Below, piece by piece: positions 16,353 to 27,211 of a stretch of 64,000 bases of DNA; position 1 is the first letter of the stretch, and each line of letters opens with the position of its first letter. The notes under the pieces were generated by a model. That model did not search any database, was not told the origin of the DNA, and saw nothing but the letters and a program-made list of their open reading frames with translations. This stretch comes from Proteobacteria bacterium ST_bin12 (lineage in GTDB: Bacteria > Pseudomonadota > Gammaproteobacteria > Burkholderiales > Methylophilaceae). The position numbers and the translations under genes were made by a program. The DNA lies in NCBI GenBank assembly GCA_002083635.1, contig MSXP01000004.1, positions 62,001 to 126,000 on the forward strand, in the 5' to 3' direction.

Positions 16353-18527
16353 GTGGCCAGCACATCTCAAAACCAACTTCATTTGATACTTGATGCAAAA
16401 CATCACGACGCATTTGCTTATTTAGGATTGCATAAAGAAGGCACGGAATTTGTTTTTCGTGCTTTTTTGCCATATGCCGAAAAAGTCAGCTTAAAAGTCA
16501 AGACAAAATGGGTTGATTGCGAGCGTGTAAACGCTGCTGGTTTATATGAATGGCGTGGAAAAACAGCGCCTGCCTCACCTTGTATGATTCAAATCGAATC
16601 GAATGGGCATGTGCAGGAAACCGTTGATACTTATAGTTTCAATCCAATATTAACCGATAACGAACTGTATTTATTCGGTGAAGGCTCGCTTAATCAATCT
16701 TACAACACATTTGGCGCGCGCATTGTAGAACATCAAGGTGTGACTGGCGTGCGCTTTGCAGTGTGGGCGCCTAATGCAGAGCGTGTTAGTGTTGTTGGCA
16801 ACTTTAATCAATGGGATGGGCGCATTAATCCGATGCGCGTGCGCGGCAGCACTGGCGTGTGGGAATTATTTATTCCTAATCTGGCTGCAGAAACTTTATA
16901 TAAATTTGAAATCCGCAATCGCCAATCGCATGCAATACTCACCAAAACAGACCCTTTTGCACGCGAATTTGAAGCGCGCCCTGGCACTGCCGCTAAAATA
17001 TCAGCCAACAGCAACTACAAATGGCAGGATAGCGCTTGGTTAAATCATCGTGCAAAAAGCGATTGGTTACACGCCCCTTTTAATTGCTATGAAGTGCATG
17101 TTGGCTCATGGCGACGCAAAAATGGCAATCTGCCTTTAACTTATCGCGAATTGGCAGCTGAATTAGTGCCCTATGCAGCTGATATGGGTTACACGCATAT
17201 CGAATTACTTCCAATTACCGAACATCCTTTGAATGAATCTTGGGGCTATCAAACCACTGGCTATTTTGGCGTCACTAATCGCTTTGGTTCGCCTGACGAT
17301 TTGAAATTTTTAATCGACGCATGTCATCAAGCTAATATTGGCGTTATTTTAGATTGGGTGCCAGGTCACTTTCCTAAAGATGACTGGGCGCTAGCGCGCT
17401 TTGACGGTACGGCGCTTTACGAACACGAAGACCCGCGCATCGGTGAGCACCAAGACTGGGGCACGTTGATTTTTAACTATGGCCGCAATGAAGTGCGCAA
17501 CTTTTTAATTGCCAGCGCTTATTTTTGGTTAAAAGAATTCCATATTGATGGCTTACGCGTGGATGCAGTGGCTTCTATGTTGTATTTGGATTATTCGCGC
17601 AAAGCAGGTGAATGGCTGCCGAATAAGTTTGGCGGACGCGAAAATCTAGAGGCGATTGATTTCTTAAAACAACTCAATACTATCGTGCATCAAGATTTCC
17701 CAGGTGCGCTGACGATTGCAGAAGAATCCACTGCTTGGCCTGCCGTATCGCGCCCTATTTACTTAGGCGGCTTGGGTTTTAGCATGAAGTGGAATATGGG
17801 CTGGATGAATGACACACTCAGCTACATTGAAAACGAGCCAGTACATCGTAAATATCATCACAGCATGCTTACCTTTGGCCAACTGTACGCTTACAGCGAA
17901 AACTTTGTATTACCGTTTTCGCATGATGAAGTAGTACACGGTAAGGGCTCTTTAATTGGCAAAATGCCGGGTGATTCATGGCAAAAATTTGCTAATTTGC
18001 GCTTATTAATGACGTTGCAAATGACTAGCCCAGGCAAAAAACTCAACTTTATGGGCAATGAAATTGCGCAAGGTATTGAATGGAATGTAAACGCGAGTTT
18101 GGATTGGCACTTACTTGAGTACGAAGCGCATATTGGCATTCAGCGCACTGCCCGCGATTTGAATATGCATTATTTGCATTTAAATTGCTTACATAATCTT
18201 GATTTTGAAGTGCAAGGCTTTGATTGGATAGATTGCCACGATTCTGACCAATCAATTATTAGCTTTGTGAGACGCGGCCTAGATAATTCTTTTGCTATAA
18301 TAGTACTGAATTTTACGCCTGTGTTACGTCAAAATTACCGTATTGGCGTGCCAAAAGCAGGCCAATATGCCGAAATATTTAATAGCGATGCTGGATATTA
18401 TGGTGGTGGGAATCAAGGCAATGGCGCTGGTTTGCAAACAGAAAATATTGCTTGGATGCACCATCAGCAATCACTGTTAATTACATTGCCGCCATTGGCT
18501 GGATTAATTATCACACATAAAACTTAA
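16353..18527 (+). CDS. glgB: 1,4-alpha-glucan branching enzyme
   Basis: GH13 enzyme that makes the 1,6 branches of glycogen. 724 aa. N-terminal CBM48 modules (about 15-215, with FAVWAPNAERVSVVGNFNQW) precede the (beta/alpha)8 barrel. Catalytic motifs: HIDGLRVDAVASMLYLDYSR (nucleophile Asp, about 405), TIAEEST (acid/base Glu, about 458) and LPFSHDEVVHGKGS (about 525). A C-terminal beta domain ends the protein. Starts at GTG 16353 (MASTSQNQ), 36 nt after a good promoter. pgi follows 71 nt downstream. Confidence 0.96.
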   Translation: MASTSQNQLHLILDAKHHDAFAYLGLHKEGTEFVFRAFLPYAEKVSLKVKTKWVDCERVNAAGLYEWRGKTAPASPCMIQIESNGHVQETVDTYSFNPILTDNELYLFGEGSLNQSYNTFGARIVEHQGVTGVRFAVWAPNAERVSVVGNFNQWDGRINPMRVRGSTGVWELFIPNLAAETLYKFEIRNRQSHAILTKTDPFAREFEARPGTAAKISANSNYKWQDSAWLNHRAKSDWLHAPFNCYEVHVGSWRRKNGNLPLTYRELAAELVPYAADMGYTHIELLPITEHPLNESWGYQTTGYFGVTNRFGSPDDLKFLIDACHQANIGVILDWVPGHFPKDDWALARFDGTALYEHEDPRIGEHQDWGTLIFNYGRNEVRNFLIASAYFWLKEFHIDGLRVDAVASMLYLDYSRKAGEWLPNKFGGRENLEAIDFLKQLNTIVHQDFPGALTIAEESTAWPAVSRPIYLGGLGFSMKWNMGWMNDTLSYIENEPVHRKYHHSMLTFGQLYAYSENFVLPFSHDEVVHGKGSLIGKMPGDSWQKFANLRLLMTLQMTSPGKKLNFMGNEIAQGIEWNVNASLDWHLLEYEAHIGIQRTARDLNMHYLHLNCLHNLDFEVQGFDWIDCHDSDQSIISFVRRGLDNSFAIIVLNFTPVLRQNYRIGVPKAGQYAEIFNSDAGYYGGGNQGNGAGLQTENIAWMHHQQSLLITLPPLAGLIITHKT

Positions 18528-18598
18528 CACAAAAAATGACCAATTTATTTAATAAATAACATTAAATATATAGAATAACTTACTGTTTTAAATAATAA

Positions 18599-20251
18599 AT
18601 GACAACTATTACTCAATTCCCCACTTGGCAAAAATTGTGTGCGCATCAAAAAGCAGTCGCACCATTACACATGCGTGATTTGTTCGCTTCAGATGCAAAA
18701 CGCTTTGAACATTACAGCTTAAAATTTGCCGATATATTATTCGATTACTCCAAACATCGCATCACCAATGAAACATTGCCTTTGTTGTTTCAATTAGCGC
18801 GCGAAGCGAAAATTGAGCATTGGCGCGATGCCATGTTTAGCGGTGAAAAAATCAACATCACCGAAAATCGTGCTGTGTTGCACACTGCCCTGCGCAATCG
18901 CAGCAATACGCCTGTCATGGTAGATGGCAAAGATGTGATGCCAGACATTAACGCAGTGCTTGCGCAAATGCGGGAATTTTCAGAAAAAGTACGCAACGGT
19001 ACTTGGCTAGGATTTACCGGCAAACGCATTACCGATATTGTGAATATCGGCATTGGCGGTTCTGATTTAGGCCCTGTCATGGTTTGCGATGCGTTAAAAC
19101 CTTACGCCAGCCCAGCACTTAACATTCATTTTGTATCCAATATTGATGGTGCGCATTTGATGCGCGCGCTGGAAAAATGTAATCCAGAAACCACGCTTTT
19201 TATTGTGGCTTCTAAAACGTTTACTACGCAAGAAACTATGACCAATGCAACTTCTGCGCGCACTTGGTTTTTGGAATCTGCCAAAGATAATAATCATGTA
19301 GCAAAACATTTTGTGGCCTTATCCACCAACGCAAAAGCGGTAAAAGAATTCGGTATTGATACCGCCAATATGTTTGCGTTTTGGGATTGGGTCGGCGGCC
19401 GCTATTCATTGTGGTCTGCCATCGGTTTAAGCATTGCCTTGTATGTTGGCATGGATAATTTTGAAGCGCTACTAGATGGTGCACATGAAATGGACAAACA
19501 TTTCAAAACCGCACCTTTAGAGCAAAATATGCCGGTGATTTTGGCATTAATCGGCGTTTGGTATAACAACTTTTTCCATGTTGATACCAATGCGATTTTG
19601 CCTTATGACCAAGGTTTAGCCCGCTTTCCAGCGTACATGCAACAAGCTGATATGGAAAGCAACGGCAAATTTATCTGCCGCGATGGCACTCGCGTGCAAT
19701 ACAAAACAGGCCCTGTAATTTGGGGCGAAGCTGGCACTAATGGCCAACATGCGTTTTACCAACTCATCCATCAAGGCACGCAAATTGTGCCAGCTGATTT
19801 TTTAATGCCAGTGCATAGTCATTATGCAATCGGCAAACACGGCTACGCGCATCACAAAATCTTATTGGCTAATTTCTTGGCGCAAACTCAATCGTTAATG
19901 CTGGGCAAAACCAAAGAAGAAGCGCGCGCTGAGCTAGAAAAACAAGGCTTAAGCGGTGACGAACTAGAAAAATTATTGCCGCACAAAGTATTTGAAGGCA
20001 ACCGCCCTACTACGTCCATTTTATTCGATAAGTTAACGCCAAATACCTTAGGAAAATTAATCGCGCTGTACGAACACAAAATATTCGTGCAAGGCATTTT
20101 GTGGGACATCAACAGTTACGACCAATGGGGCGTGGAATACGGCAAACAAATCGCACAACAGATTTTGCCGCAACTAACCAGCGAAGGTAAAGTGACGAAT
20201 TACGATAGCTCGACAAATGGGTTGATAAATCATACTAAAGCGTTAAAGTAG
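18599..20251 (+). CDS. pgi: Glucose-6-phosphate isomerase
   Basis: Interconverts glucose 6-phosphate and fructose 6-phosphate. In a methylotroph with the ribulose monophosphate cycle this joins formaldehyde assimilation to glycogen synthesis (inference). 550 aa, full length. Motifs: [13 protein letters not shown] (about residue 150), [13 protein letters not shown] (about 206), [17 protein letters not shown] (about 263, part of the PGI signature) and [15 protein letters not shown] near 405. ATG 18599 is the first codon after a 71-nt AT-rich gap behind glgB. Confidence 0.96.
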   Translation: MTTITQFPTWQKLCAHQKAVAPLHMRDLFASDAKRFEHYSLKFADILFDYSKHRITNETLPLLFQLAREAKIEHWRDAMFSGEKINITENRAVLHTALRNRSNTPVMVDGKDVMPDINAVLAQMREFSEKVRNGTWLGFTGKRITDIVNIGIGGSDLGPVMVCDALKPYASPALNIHFVSNIDGAHLMRALEKCNPETTLFIVASKTFTTQETMTNATSARTWFLESAKDNNHVAKHFVALSTNAKAVKEFGIDTANMFAFWDWVGGRYSLWSAIGLSIALYVGMDNFEALLDGAHEMDKHFKTAPLEQNMPVILALIGVWYNNFFHVDTNAILPYDQGLARFPAYMQQADMESNGKFICRDGTRVQYKTGPVIWGEAGTNGQHAFYQLIHQGTQIVPADFLMPVHSHYAIGKHGYAHHKILLANFLAQTQSLMLGKTKEEARAELEKQGLSGDELEKLLPHKVFEGNRPTTSILFDKLTPNTLGKLIALYEHKIFVQGILWDINSYDQWGVEYGKQIAQQILPQLTSEGKVTNYDSSTNGLINHTKALK

Positions 20252-20416
20252 TTTAATGGGCTATTGAATTACGGGTAATAAAAGGTGTATTAAAAATTAG
20301 CTTATGATTGATTTACTTGCTTTTTAATAAAATTGACAACATACCCAATTAAAAAGATTAAGTTCTTATTTGAAGTCTAGTTTACCTAAGAAGCACAAGT
20401 AGAAATTGGTGAAATC

Positions 20417-20701
20417 TTGAAAAAGCTAATAATTTACGCACTGCTCGCATTTGTGAGCTGGAATTACTACCAAAAAAATATCGCTACAACCAATGCAGAT
20501 ATATCACCAAAGCCAAGCACATTTCAGGCTCCCGCAACTGCATTGCAGCAACCAGCAAATAATTTCTCATGTGATGGCAGGCAGCACTGTAGCCAAATGC
20601 GCTCAAGAGCAGAAGCTGAGTACTTCGTAAGGCATTGTCCGAACACTAAAATGGACGGAGATAATGACGGGGAGCCTTGCGAAAACGACTCCCGGTTTTA
20701 G
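20417..20701 (+). CDS. Small exported excalibur-domain protein
   Basis: 94 aa, TTG start at 20417. Residues 1-20 form a short hydrophobic anchor or signal (KKLIIYALLAFVSW). A Pro/Ala/Gln linker follows. The C-terminal excalibur domain (about 50-90) has paired cysteines (CDGRQHC) and the calcium-loop-like DGDNDGEPCEN. Excalibur domains are thought to bind calcium outside the cytoplasm and often accompany nucleases; no nuclease is adjacent here. Stands alone between pgi and sppA; no function can be assigned. Confidence 0.72.
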   Translation: MKKLIIYALLAFVSWNYYQKNIATTNADISPKPSTFQAPATALQQPANNFSCDGRQHCSQMRSRAEAEYFVRHCPNTKMDGDNDGEPCENDSRF

Positions 20702-20799
20702 AGTGTCTCCGTGAAACACGTTTCTAAAAAGTAATTCAAGTTGTTCACTTCTCTCATCTGTGTCAGGCTTAATAAAGCGCATTAAACAAAAGTTAATGC

Positions 20800-21741
20800 C
20801 TATCTAATCTTCACACCTTTAACCATCGCATCTACACCAACCGCTTTCGCCATACTTGCACCTAAACGTTTCGCAAAACGGTCAGTAATGCTGTCTTGAT
20901 AAGTGTAGTCAACGATTTCTTCTTGTTTAATCACTTCTCTCGCCACAAAATCTGCGCTACCTAGCGCGTCGGCAAGGCCGATTTTAATGCTTTGTTCGCC
21001 ACTCCAAAATAAACCACTAAAGGTTTCATTGTCTTCAACCAAACGGCTACCACGACCTTGACGCACCACAGTTTTAAACTGTTCGTGTATTTGGTTTAAC
21101 ATGGTTTGTGCAAGTTGTTGATGCTTTGGGTTAAGCGGTGAAAACGGATCTAGCATGGCTTTGTTTTCGCCAGCCGTTAGCAAGCGGCGCTCAACGCCTA
21201 CTTTCTGCATCACTTCAGTAAAGCCATATCCGTCCATTAATACGCCAATTGAGCCAACAATACTGGCTTTATCCACATAAATTTTATCGGCGGCGGCGGC
21301 GATGTAGTATCCACCAGAAGCGCAAATATCTTCAACTACCGCATACACAGGAATAGTTGGATGCAGTTTCTTTTGGCGTCTGATTTCATCAAAAATAATG
21401 CCTGATTGCACTGGACTGCCGCCTGGGCTGTTGATGCGTAAAATAATGCCTTTAGTGCCTTTACTTTCATAAGCATCGTTTAAGCTGCTAATGACAGAAT
21501 CCGCATTCACATCGCCGCCCGCTTCTATCACGCCAGCAATTTCGATTAGCGCTGTATGCTCGCCAGTGCCTGCTTTTGTGCCGCCCAACCAACCCAGCGC
21601 CAAAAACAACACAATAAACAAATAAATAAACATGAGTACTTTAAAAAAGATATTCCAGCGTCTGGCCGCTTTTTGCTCTTGCAAGCCAGATAAAGCAAGC
21701 TTTTCAATGGTTTGTTGTTGCCAATTATTGTTTTCTGACAT
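20800..21741 (-). CDS. sppA: Signal peptide peptidase SppA-like S49 protease
   Basis: Membrane-anchored serine protease that degrades cleaved signal peptides. One TM segment (about residues 29-50: FFKVLMFIYLFIVLFLALGW) is followed by the S49 domain. Catalytic Ser is in EDICASGGYYIAAAADKIY (about 145) and the Lys about 50 residues later (RLLTAGENKAMLDPF). RINSPGGSPVQSG is the substrate-groove strand. At 313 aa it is the short single-domain form, not the double E. coli SppA. A 7-bp inverted repeat (20779-20799) directly follows the stop and may end transcription. Last gene of the rluC-HAD-Rieske-sppA run. Confidence 0.92.
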   Translation of the reverse strand: MSENNNWQQQTIEKLALSGLQEQKAARRWNIFFKVLMFIYLFIVLFLALGWLGGTKAGTGEHTALIEIAGVIEAGGDVNADSVISSLNDAYESKGTKGIILRINSPGGSPVQSGIIFDEIRRQKKLHPTIPVYAVVEDICASGGYYIAAAADKIYVDKASIVGSIGVLMDGYGFTEVMQKVGVERRLLTAGENKAMLDPFSPLNPKHQQLAQTMLNQIHEQFKTVVRQGRGSRLVEDNETFSGLFWSGEQSIKIGLADALGSADFVAREVIKQEEIVDYTYQDSITDRFAKRLGASMAKAVGVDAMVKGVKIR

Positions 21742-21818
21742 GTTTACGCTTTCTAAATGATGAATACTTAACCCAAAAAATTAACCCAAAATCTTGGTTG
21801 AGAAGTTTGGTCTTTAAA

Positions 21819-22181
21819 TTATAAATATTTCTTAATTTGTTCTAAATGAATCGTAATTTCATTATTCTGTTCTGTAACGGGTATCGCTTGCAAGCGTTTC
21901 CCTTTGCACGGGCCCATCACGCAAAATCCGGTATCGGGCGCGTAATGCGCGCCATGCGTAGCGCAAATCAAATAATCTTTGCTGACCGTGAAAAACTCAC
22001 CTTGGTTCCAATCGAGTTCAATCGGCACATGCGCGCATTTATTCACATAAGCGTGCGCCTTGCCGTGATAGCGCACCACAAAGCCAGTTGCCAACTCACC
22101 TAGTTGCGGCAAATCAAAGCGCAGTCCGCGTGATTTTTCTGCTAAATCGTCGCTATTTAAAATAATCGTGTTTTTTTGCAT
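21819..22181 (-). CDS. Rieske [2Fe-2S] ferredoxin-like protein
   Basis: 120-aa soluble protein. The Rieske cluster motif is CAHVPIELDW (Cys-x-His) and, about 20 residues later, CATHGAHYAP (Cys-x-x-His). No signal or membrane anchor, so it is of the NirD/ferredoxin-like type rather than a bc1 subunit. Between the HAD phosphatase (13 nt upstream) and sppA, an arrangement I recall from many betaproteobacteria; its electron partner is unknown. Confidence 0.87.
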   Translation of the reverse strand: MQKNTIILNSDDLAEKSRGLRFDLPQLGELATGFVVRYHGKAHAYVNKCAHVPIELDWNQGEFFTVSKDYLICATHGAHYAPDTGFCVMGPCKGKRLQAIPVTEQNNEITIHLEQIKKYL

Positions 22182-22194
22182 TTTTTGGCTGATT

Positions 22195-22869
22195 TTAAGG
22201 GTTAAGTAACCAGCTACTTAACCCATTAAATTGGTCGAATATTTTTAAAGGATTATAACCGACTAATTTATCTTGTGTTTGTGCGCCAAACGACACAGCA
22301 ACCGACGCAACGCCTGCATTTTGCGCCATCTGCAAATCGTAGCTGGTGTCGCCAATCATCAACGTGCGCTCAGGCGTTGCAACCAGCAAATCCATTAATT
22401 CGTCTAACATTTGCGGATGCGGCTTAGAAAAACATTCATCCACCGTGCGTGTAGCGTGAAAATAATTGGTTAATCCGCAATGTTGCAAGGCTAAGTTTAA
22501 ACCGCGCCGTCCTTTTCCAGTGGCGACCGCCAACTTATAACCACGCCGATTCAATTCAATAATCGTTTCTTTTGCACTATCAAATAACGGGATTTCGCTT
22601 TCGCCCGCATAATAATTAGTGGAATATTGCGCCGCCAATGCTTGCGCTTTTTCAGTTGGAATATCGCCATAAAGCGCATAAATCGACTCTTTTAAACCCA
22701 AGCCAATAATATTACTGGCGTCTTGCGGATCTAAAGTCGGCAAGCCAACTTGCTCGGCCGCTTTTACAATTGCATTCACAATCATACCGGTCGAATTGGC
22801 GAGCGTGCCGTCCCAATCCCACACAATTAAATCAAAGGCTTTGTTTTTATTTGGAGTAATTTCCGACAT
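22195..22869 (-). CDS. HAD-superfamily phosphatase (phosphoglycolate phosphatase-like)
   Basis: 224 aa. HAD motif I VWDWDGTLANS (residues 15-25) provides the nucleophile Asp; motif II is AVATGK; motif III is the Lys in FSKPHPQML; motif IV MIGDTSYDLQMAQNAG supplies the acidic pair. The helical cap lies between I and II, as in Gph/PGP. Substrate not determined by sequence. Lies 10 nt downstream of rluC, a pair often seen in betaproteobacteria. Confidence 0.88.
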   Translation of the reverse strand: MSEITPNKNKAFDLIVWDWDGTLANSTGMIVNAIVKAAEQVGLPTLDPQDASNIIGLGLKESIYALYGDIPTEKAQALAAQYSTNYYAGESEIPLFDSAKETIIELNRRGYKLAVATGKGRRGLNLALQHCGLTNYFHATRTVDECFSKPHPQMLDELMDLLVATPERTLMIGDTSYDLQMAQNAGVASVAVSFGAQTQDKLVGYNPLKIFDQFNGLSSWLLNP

Positions 22870-22879
22870 TATTATTAGG

Positions 22880-23899
22880 TTAACTTTCTAACTTATTCAA
22901 ACTATTCATAAATTTTTGTAACTCTTGCGGTAAAGGCGCGATTAACTTGAGCTTATCGTCAGAGATAGGATGGCGCAAATTTGTTTCAGCGGAATGTAAA
23001 AACATGCGTTTTAAACCTTTTTTCTGCAACGCTTTATTATTGGCAAAATCGCCATATTTGTCATCGCCCACAATCGGAAAACCCAAATGCGCCAGCTGCA
23101 CACGCAATTGATGCGTGCGGCCAGTAATCAGTTGCGCTTCTAATAATGTGAAGCCAGTAAACGCTTGTTTCAAATAAAATATCGTTTCCGAATGTTGCGC
23201 TTGATCGTATTTATCTTTGCTTTTATCGGTGACAACATTGACGCGTCGCTCGCCATTGGGCAACACGTACTTTTGCAAATCCATTGCAACGCGTTTCTTT
23301 TTTTCAGTCCATTCACCAGCAACCATCATTAAATAACGCTTATCCGTTTGATTATTGCGAATCATTTCATGCAACGCCACCAAGGCAGCGCGTTTTTTTG
23401 CCAGCATCAATACGCCAGAGGTTTCGCGGTCCAACCTGTGCACCAACTCTAAAAACTTGGCTTTTGGCCGTTCCATGCGCAACTGCTCAATTACACCGCG
23501 GCTAACGCCGCTGCCGCCATGGACGGCAAAACCGGCTGGTTTATCGATGATTAACAGCGCATCATCTTCAAAAATAATCGTACTTTCTAATACCGATTTT
23601 GCGGTCTGATTAGACTGCTGATTTTCTAATAATTCTTTGTCATTAGCGGCGATTCGAATCGGCGGTACGCGCACGATATCCCCGATTAACAACTTATAAG
23701 AAGCATCAATACGACCTTTATTCACCCGCACTTCGCCACTGCGTAAAATGCGATAGATATGACTTTTTGGCACGCCTTTTAGCACTTTTGCCAGAAAATT
23801 ATCAATGCGTTGCCCTTCACTGGCTTCATCGATGGTGACATTCGCCGCAGCGTGTGCGCCTATTGGTTTTTCTGGCTGGTTTATTTGTTCAATTTGCAT
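22880..23899 (-). CDS. rluC: 23S rRNA pseudouridine synthase RluC
   Basis: Makes pseudouridines at 955, 2504 and 2580 (E. coli numbering) in 23S rRNA. N-terminal S4 domain (about 28-90, QRIDNFLAKVLKGVPKSHIY) and the synthase domain with the catalytic Asp in LVHRLDRETSGVLMLAKK (about residue 155). RTHQLRVQLAHLGFPIVGDDKYG near 270 is the family C-motif. 339 aa is slightly longer than usual because of the N-terminal tail. Divergent from rne, a conserved arrangement. Confidence 0.94.
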   Translation of the reverse strand: MQIEQINQPEKPIGAHAAANVTIDEASEGQRIDNFLAKVLKGVPKSHIYRILRSGEVRVNKGRIDASYKLLIGDIVRVPPIRIAANDKELLENQQSNQTAKSVLESTIIFEDDALLIIDKPAGFAVHGGSGVSRGVIEQLRMERPKAKFLELVHRLDRETSGVLMLAKKRAALVALHEMIRNNQTDKRYLMMVAGEWTEKKKRVAMDLQKYVLPNGERRVNVVTDKSKDKYDQAQHSETIFYLKQAFTGFTLLEAQLITGRTHQLRVQLAHLGFPIVGDDKYGDFANNKALQKKGLKRMFLHSAETNLRHPISDDKLKLIAPLPQELQKFMNSLNKLES

Positions 23900-24482
23900 G
23901 TTAACTTTTGCTTAAAGCGCTGTTTACGCCTATACTATTGATGTTGTTGAATTTATTTGCTTAAAAGCATATCGACAAACACTTAATTATTAATTGACTC
24001 GCAAAACGAAACAATTGATGACAAAAATATTTGGCTAATACCGCTCGCCATATTTAAGTAGCGATAAAACAATTGCGCTCTAGCCGCCGCAGACAAATAA
24101 ATATAACGCGACTAAAGTTACTGAAGACCGAATTTTAACGAATTTATGCCTAACTATATAGAAATATTAGGCATTAATTTTAATATCATCCATTTTAAGA
24201 TGATGAGATATTGCTCAATCAATCAAAAAAACGTAATCAAGTGGTATATATCACTACAAATGGTTGCAATTAACTAAAACGCGATAAGCGTCCGATTGAT
24301 TTTAAGCAGCCCAGACGCTGCACCAATGCTCATGCATGCTTGAATTAAGCGCAACCTCAAAGCGCCTTGATATTCTTTTAATATTCATCAGTCACTTTAT
24401 TCAAAGTAAATTTAATCATATTTAATCGTTAAGTATTGTTAACGAGCGAATGTCTGCCTTGCTCTGAGCGCGGGAGCAATCA
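23900..24482 (+). promoter_or_regulatory. Long structured leader and promoter region of rne
   Basis: 583 nt with no credible gene, separating divergent rluC and rne. Several hairpins are visible: ATGCCTAA/TTAGGCAT (24146-24174), ATCATC/GATGAT (24185-24204), and TTGCTC/GAGCAA (24459-24479), the last enclosing the Shine-Dalgarno GGGAG just before the ATG. E. coli rne has a long 5' UTR through which RNase E controls its own mRNA; a similar role is likely here. No transcription start could be fixed. Confidence 0.55.
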
Positions 24483-27146
24483 ATGAAACGCATGTTATTT
24501 AATGCAACGCAATCGGAAGAGTTACGCGTTGCAATCGTAGACGGGCAAAAACTCGTCGATTTAGATATCGAACACGCTGGTAAAGAACAACGTAAAAGTA
24601 ATATTTACAAAGGCGTTATCACCCGTGTAGAACCATCCCTAGAAGCCGCTTTTGTCGATTACGGCATGGAGCGTCATGGCTTTTTACCTTTTAAAGAAAT
24701 CTCACGCAGTTACTATTCTGAAAAAGCAGATAGCGGCAAAGCACGCATTCAAGATTTGATTAAAGAAGGCTTGGAATTAATCGTTCAAGTCGATAAAGAT
24801 GAACGCGGCAATAAATGCGCTGCTTTAACCACTTACATTTCTTTGGCTGGCCGTTATTTGGTTTTAATGCCAAACAACCCACGTGGCGGTGGTGTTTCGC
24901 GTCGTATTGAAGGCGAAGATCGCAACGAATTACGTGATGTGATGGCGCAATTAGAAGTGCCGAAAAACATGAGTATTATTGCGCGTACCGCTGGTATTGG
25001 CCGCAACGCAGAAGAATTGCAATGGGATTTAAATTACTTAACCCAATTATGGACAGCAGTTGAAGAAGCATCGCATATTCAACCTGGCGCGTTTTTAATC
25101 TATCAAAAAGGCAGTTTGGTGATTCGCGCGATTCGCGATTACTTTAGTGCAGATATCGGTGAGATTTTAATCGATACGCCAGATGTACACGAACAAGCCG
25201 TACAATTTATGAACCATGTGATGCCAGGCAATGTGGCGCGTGTTAAGTTGTATCAAGACGAAATCCCACTATTTTCACGCTTTCAAATTGAACATCAAAT
25301 TGAATCGGCCTTTTCACGTGAAGTGCGTTTACCTTCAGGCGGCGCCATTGTGATTGACCATACTGAAGCGCTTGTTTCTGTAGACGTTAACTCTGGCCGC
25401 TCAATTAAAGGTGCCGATATTGAACAAACGGCATTCAATACCAACTTAGAGGCAGCAGAAGAAGTTGCGCGCCAATTGCGATTGCGTGACCTTGGCGGTT
25501 TGGTGGTAATCGACTTTATCGATATGGAAAGCCAACGCAATCAACGCGAAGTGGAAAACACATTGCGTGATGCTTTGCATGCAGACCGTGCGCGCGTTCA
25601 AACGGGCAAAATTTCACGCTTTGGCTTATTAGAGCTTTCACGTCAACGTTTACGTCCGAGCTTAGGTGAAACTAACCACGCAGCTTGCCCACGTTGTAGC
25701 GGTACTGGCCATATTCGTGGTATTGAATCAACAGCTTTACACATTTTGCGCATCACGCAAGAAGAAGCGATGAAAGACAATAGCGCGATTATTCAAGTGC
25801 AATTGCCAGTTGAAGCGGCGACATTCTTGCTAAACGAAAAACGCGCAGATATTCATAAAATCGAACAACGTATGGGTGTTGAAGTGGTGTTGATTCCAAA
25901 TGTACATATGGAAACGCCTAATTACAGCATCACACGCATTAAATCAGATGATGTGAATGAAGAAACGTCACAAGCTAGCTACAAAATGGTTGAAATGCCA
26001 GCAGAAACCGCTTATGTGCGCAATATGACCGAAGAAGCCAAACCAAAAGCGCCAGAAGCATTAGTAAAAGGTATTAAAACAGCGACTTCTGCACCTTTGG
26101 TAGAACAAAAAGCAGAAGCTACTGCACCAATACCAGTAGCTAAAATATCACTATTAGGCCGAATCAAAAAATGGTTTGGTGGAAAAACGGAAGCTGAAGT
26201 TGTAGAAAAAGCAGCCGATAACACAACGCGTGATAATGGTCGCAACAATAATGATCGCAACCGCAATAATAATCGCGATCGCGACCGCAACCGCAATCGA
26301 GACCGTAACGCGAATAATCGTGACCGTAATAACGTTAACAATGACAAACCGCAGCAACAGCAAGCGAAGCCGCAACAGGCAAGGCCAGAGCGTCAAGAGC
26401 GTCCACAACGTCAAGACAGAGTTGACAACAGAAATGCTGAGACTAAAAACGAAGTGCGTGCAGAGATGATTGAGAAAGTTGAATCAGCAACTGTGGCAAC
26501 TGGTTTAACAAACACGGTTGCTGTAGATACTAATCAGCCGCCACGCCAAGAACGTAGTGGTCGCCGTAGCCGTGGTGGTCGTAATCGTAATAAAAACCGT
26601 GATGCAAACCGTGAAGATAACCGCGAGCCACGCGACCCAAATTCGGCTACACTCGCATTTGTGCCTAACGATGTGGTTGTGGATACAACGCCGATTGTGG
26701 TTCAGATAGAAGCGGTTGCACCAAGCGTTTCTGTAAATGAAACACAAGCAGCGGCTGTAAAAGAAGCGCCAGCTAAAGCAGAAAAACCGCAAAAGCCAGC
26801 CAAAGCTAAAGCAGCAAAACCGATTGCTATCGATGCGAATATAGAAGTGGTATCCACGAAAAAAGTATCGACTGAAAATACGACTGTGGCAACAGAAGCT
26901 GAAAAGCCAGCTAAACCAAAAGCAGCAAAAAAACCAGCGCGTAAACCTGCTAAAGCAGCAGATTCAGATGCTAATTTAAGTGATAGTGTTTTACAGCTAG
27001 TCGAAACGAAAGGTGATGCAAAAGCTGTAACGCCAGCGGCTGAACCAACAAAATCAAAAGCGCCACGCAGAGCGCCTAATTGGAAAAAAGATGCAGAGTC
27101 GAAAAATGATGAAGCGCCGTTGGTGATGGTGGAAACACAGAAATAA
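24483..27146 (+). CDS. rne: Ribonuclease E
   Basis: Endoribonuclease and scaffold of the RNA degradosome. 887 aa. Catalytic half: S1 domain (about 37-120, with [20 protein letters not shown]), 5' sensor and RNase H-like region, DNase I-like domain with catalytic acids in [10 protein letters not shown] (about 303) and VVIDFIDM (about 346), then the Zn-link CPRCSGTGH (about 403). The C-terminal half (from about 520) is disordered: Arg/Asn/Asp-rich repeats at about 583-625, an Arg-rich block near 690, and Lys/Ala/Pro repeats to the end. This is the expected RNA- and partner-binding tail. ATG 24483 is preceded by GGGAG. Confidence 0.96.
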   Translation: MKRMLFNATQSEELRVAIVDGQKLVDLDIEHAGKEQRKSNIYKGVITRVEPSLEAAFVDYGMERHGFLPFKEISRSYYSEKADSGKARIQDLIKEGLELIVQVDKDERGNKCAALTTYISLAGRYLVLMPNNPRGGGVSRRIEGEDRNELRDVMAQLEVPKNMSIIARTAGIGRNAEELQWDLNYLTQLWTAVEEASHIQPGAFLIYQKGSLVIRAIRDYFSADIGEILIDTPDVHEQAVQFMNHVMPGNVARVKLYQDEIPLFSRFQIEHQIESAFSREVRLPSGGAIVIDHTEALVSVDVNSGRSIKGADIEQTAFNTNLEAAEEVARQLRLRDLGGLVVIDFIDMESQRNQREVENTLRDALHADRARVQTGKISRFGLLELSRQRLRPSLGETNHAACPRCSGTGHIRGIESTALHILRITQEEAMKDNSAIIQVQLPVEAATFLLNEKRADIHKIEQRMGVEVVLIPNVHMETPNYSITRIKSDDVNEETSQASYKMVEMPAETAYVRNMTEEAKPKAPEALVKGIKTATSAPLVEQKAEATAPIPVAKISLLGRIKKWFGGKTEAEVVEKAADNTTRDNGRNNNDRNRNNNRDRDRNRNRDRNANNRDRNNVNNDKPQQQQAKPQQARPERQERPQRQDRVDNRNAETKNEVRAEMIEKVESATVATGLTNTVAVDTNQPPRQERSGRRSRGGRNRNKNRDANREDNREPRDPNSATLAFVPNDVVVDTTPIVVQIEAVAPSVSVNETQAAAVKEAPAKAEKPQKPAKAKAAKPIAIDANIEVVSTKKVSTENTTVATEAEKPAKPKAAKKPARKPAKAADSDANLSDSVLQLVETKGDAKAVTPAAEPTKSKAPRRAPNWKKDAESKNDEAPLVMVETQK

Positions 27147-27170
27147 TCAATCGTTGATGCATTAAATTAA

Positions 27171-27199
27171 AAAGCTCAGCTTAATGACTGGGCTTTTTT
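27171..27199. terminator. Rho-independent terminator, rne / crcB
   Basis: AAAGCTCAG (27171-27179) pairs with CTGGGCTTT (27188-27196) with one G-T wobble and an 8-nt loop, followed by T-rich sequence. A-rich sequence on the other side lets it also serve crcB from the minus strand. Confidence 0.85.
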
Positions 27200-27211
27200 A
27201 CATTTTAAAAA

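Noticed and set aside
26012..26414. Long minus-strand open frames opposite the rne tail
   Set aside because: They arise from the Arg/Asn-rich repeat codons of RNase E read backwards; low complexity, no ribosome site.
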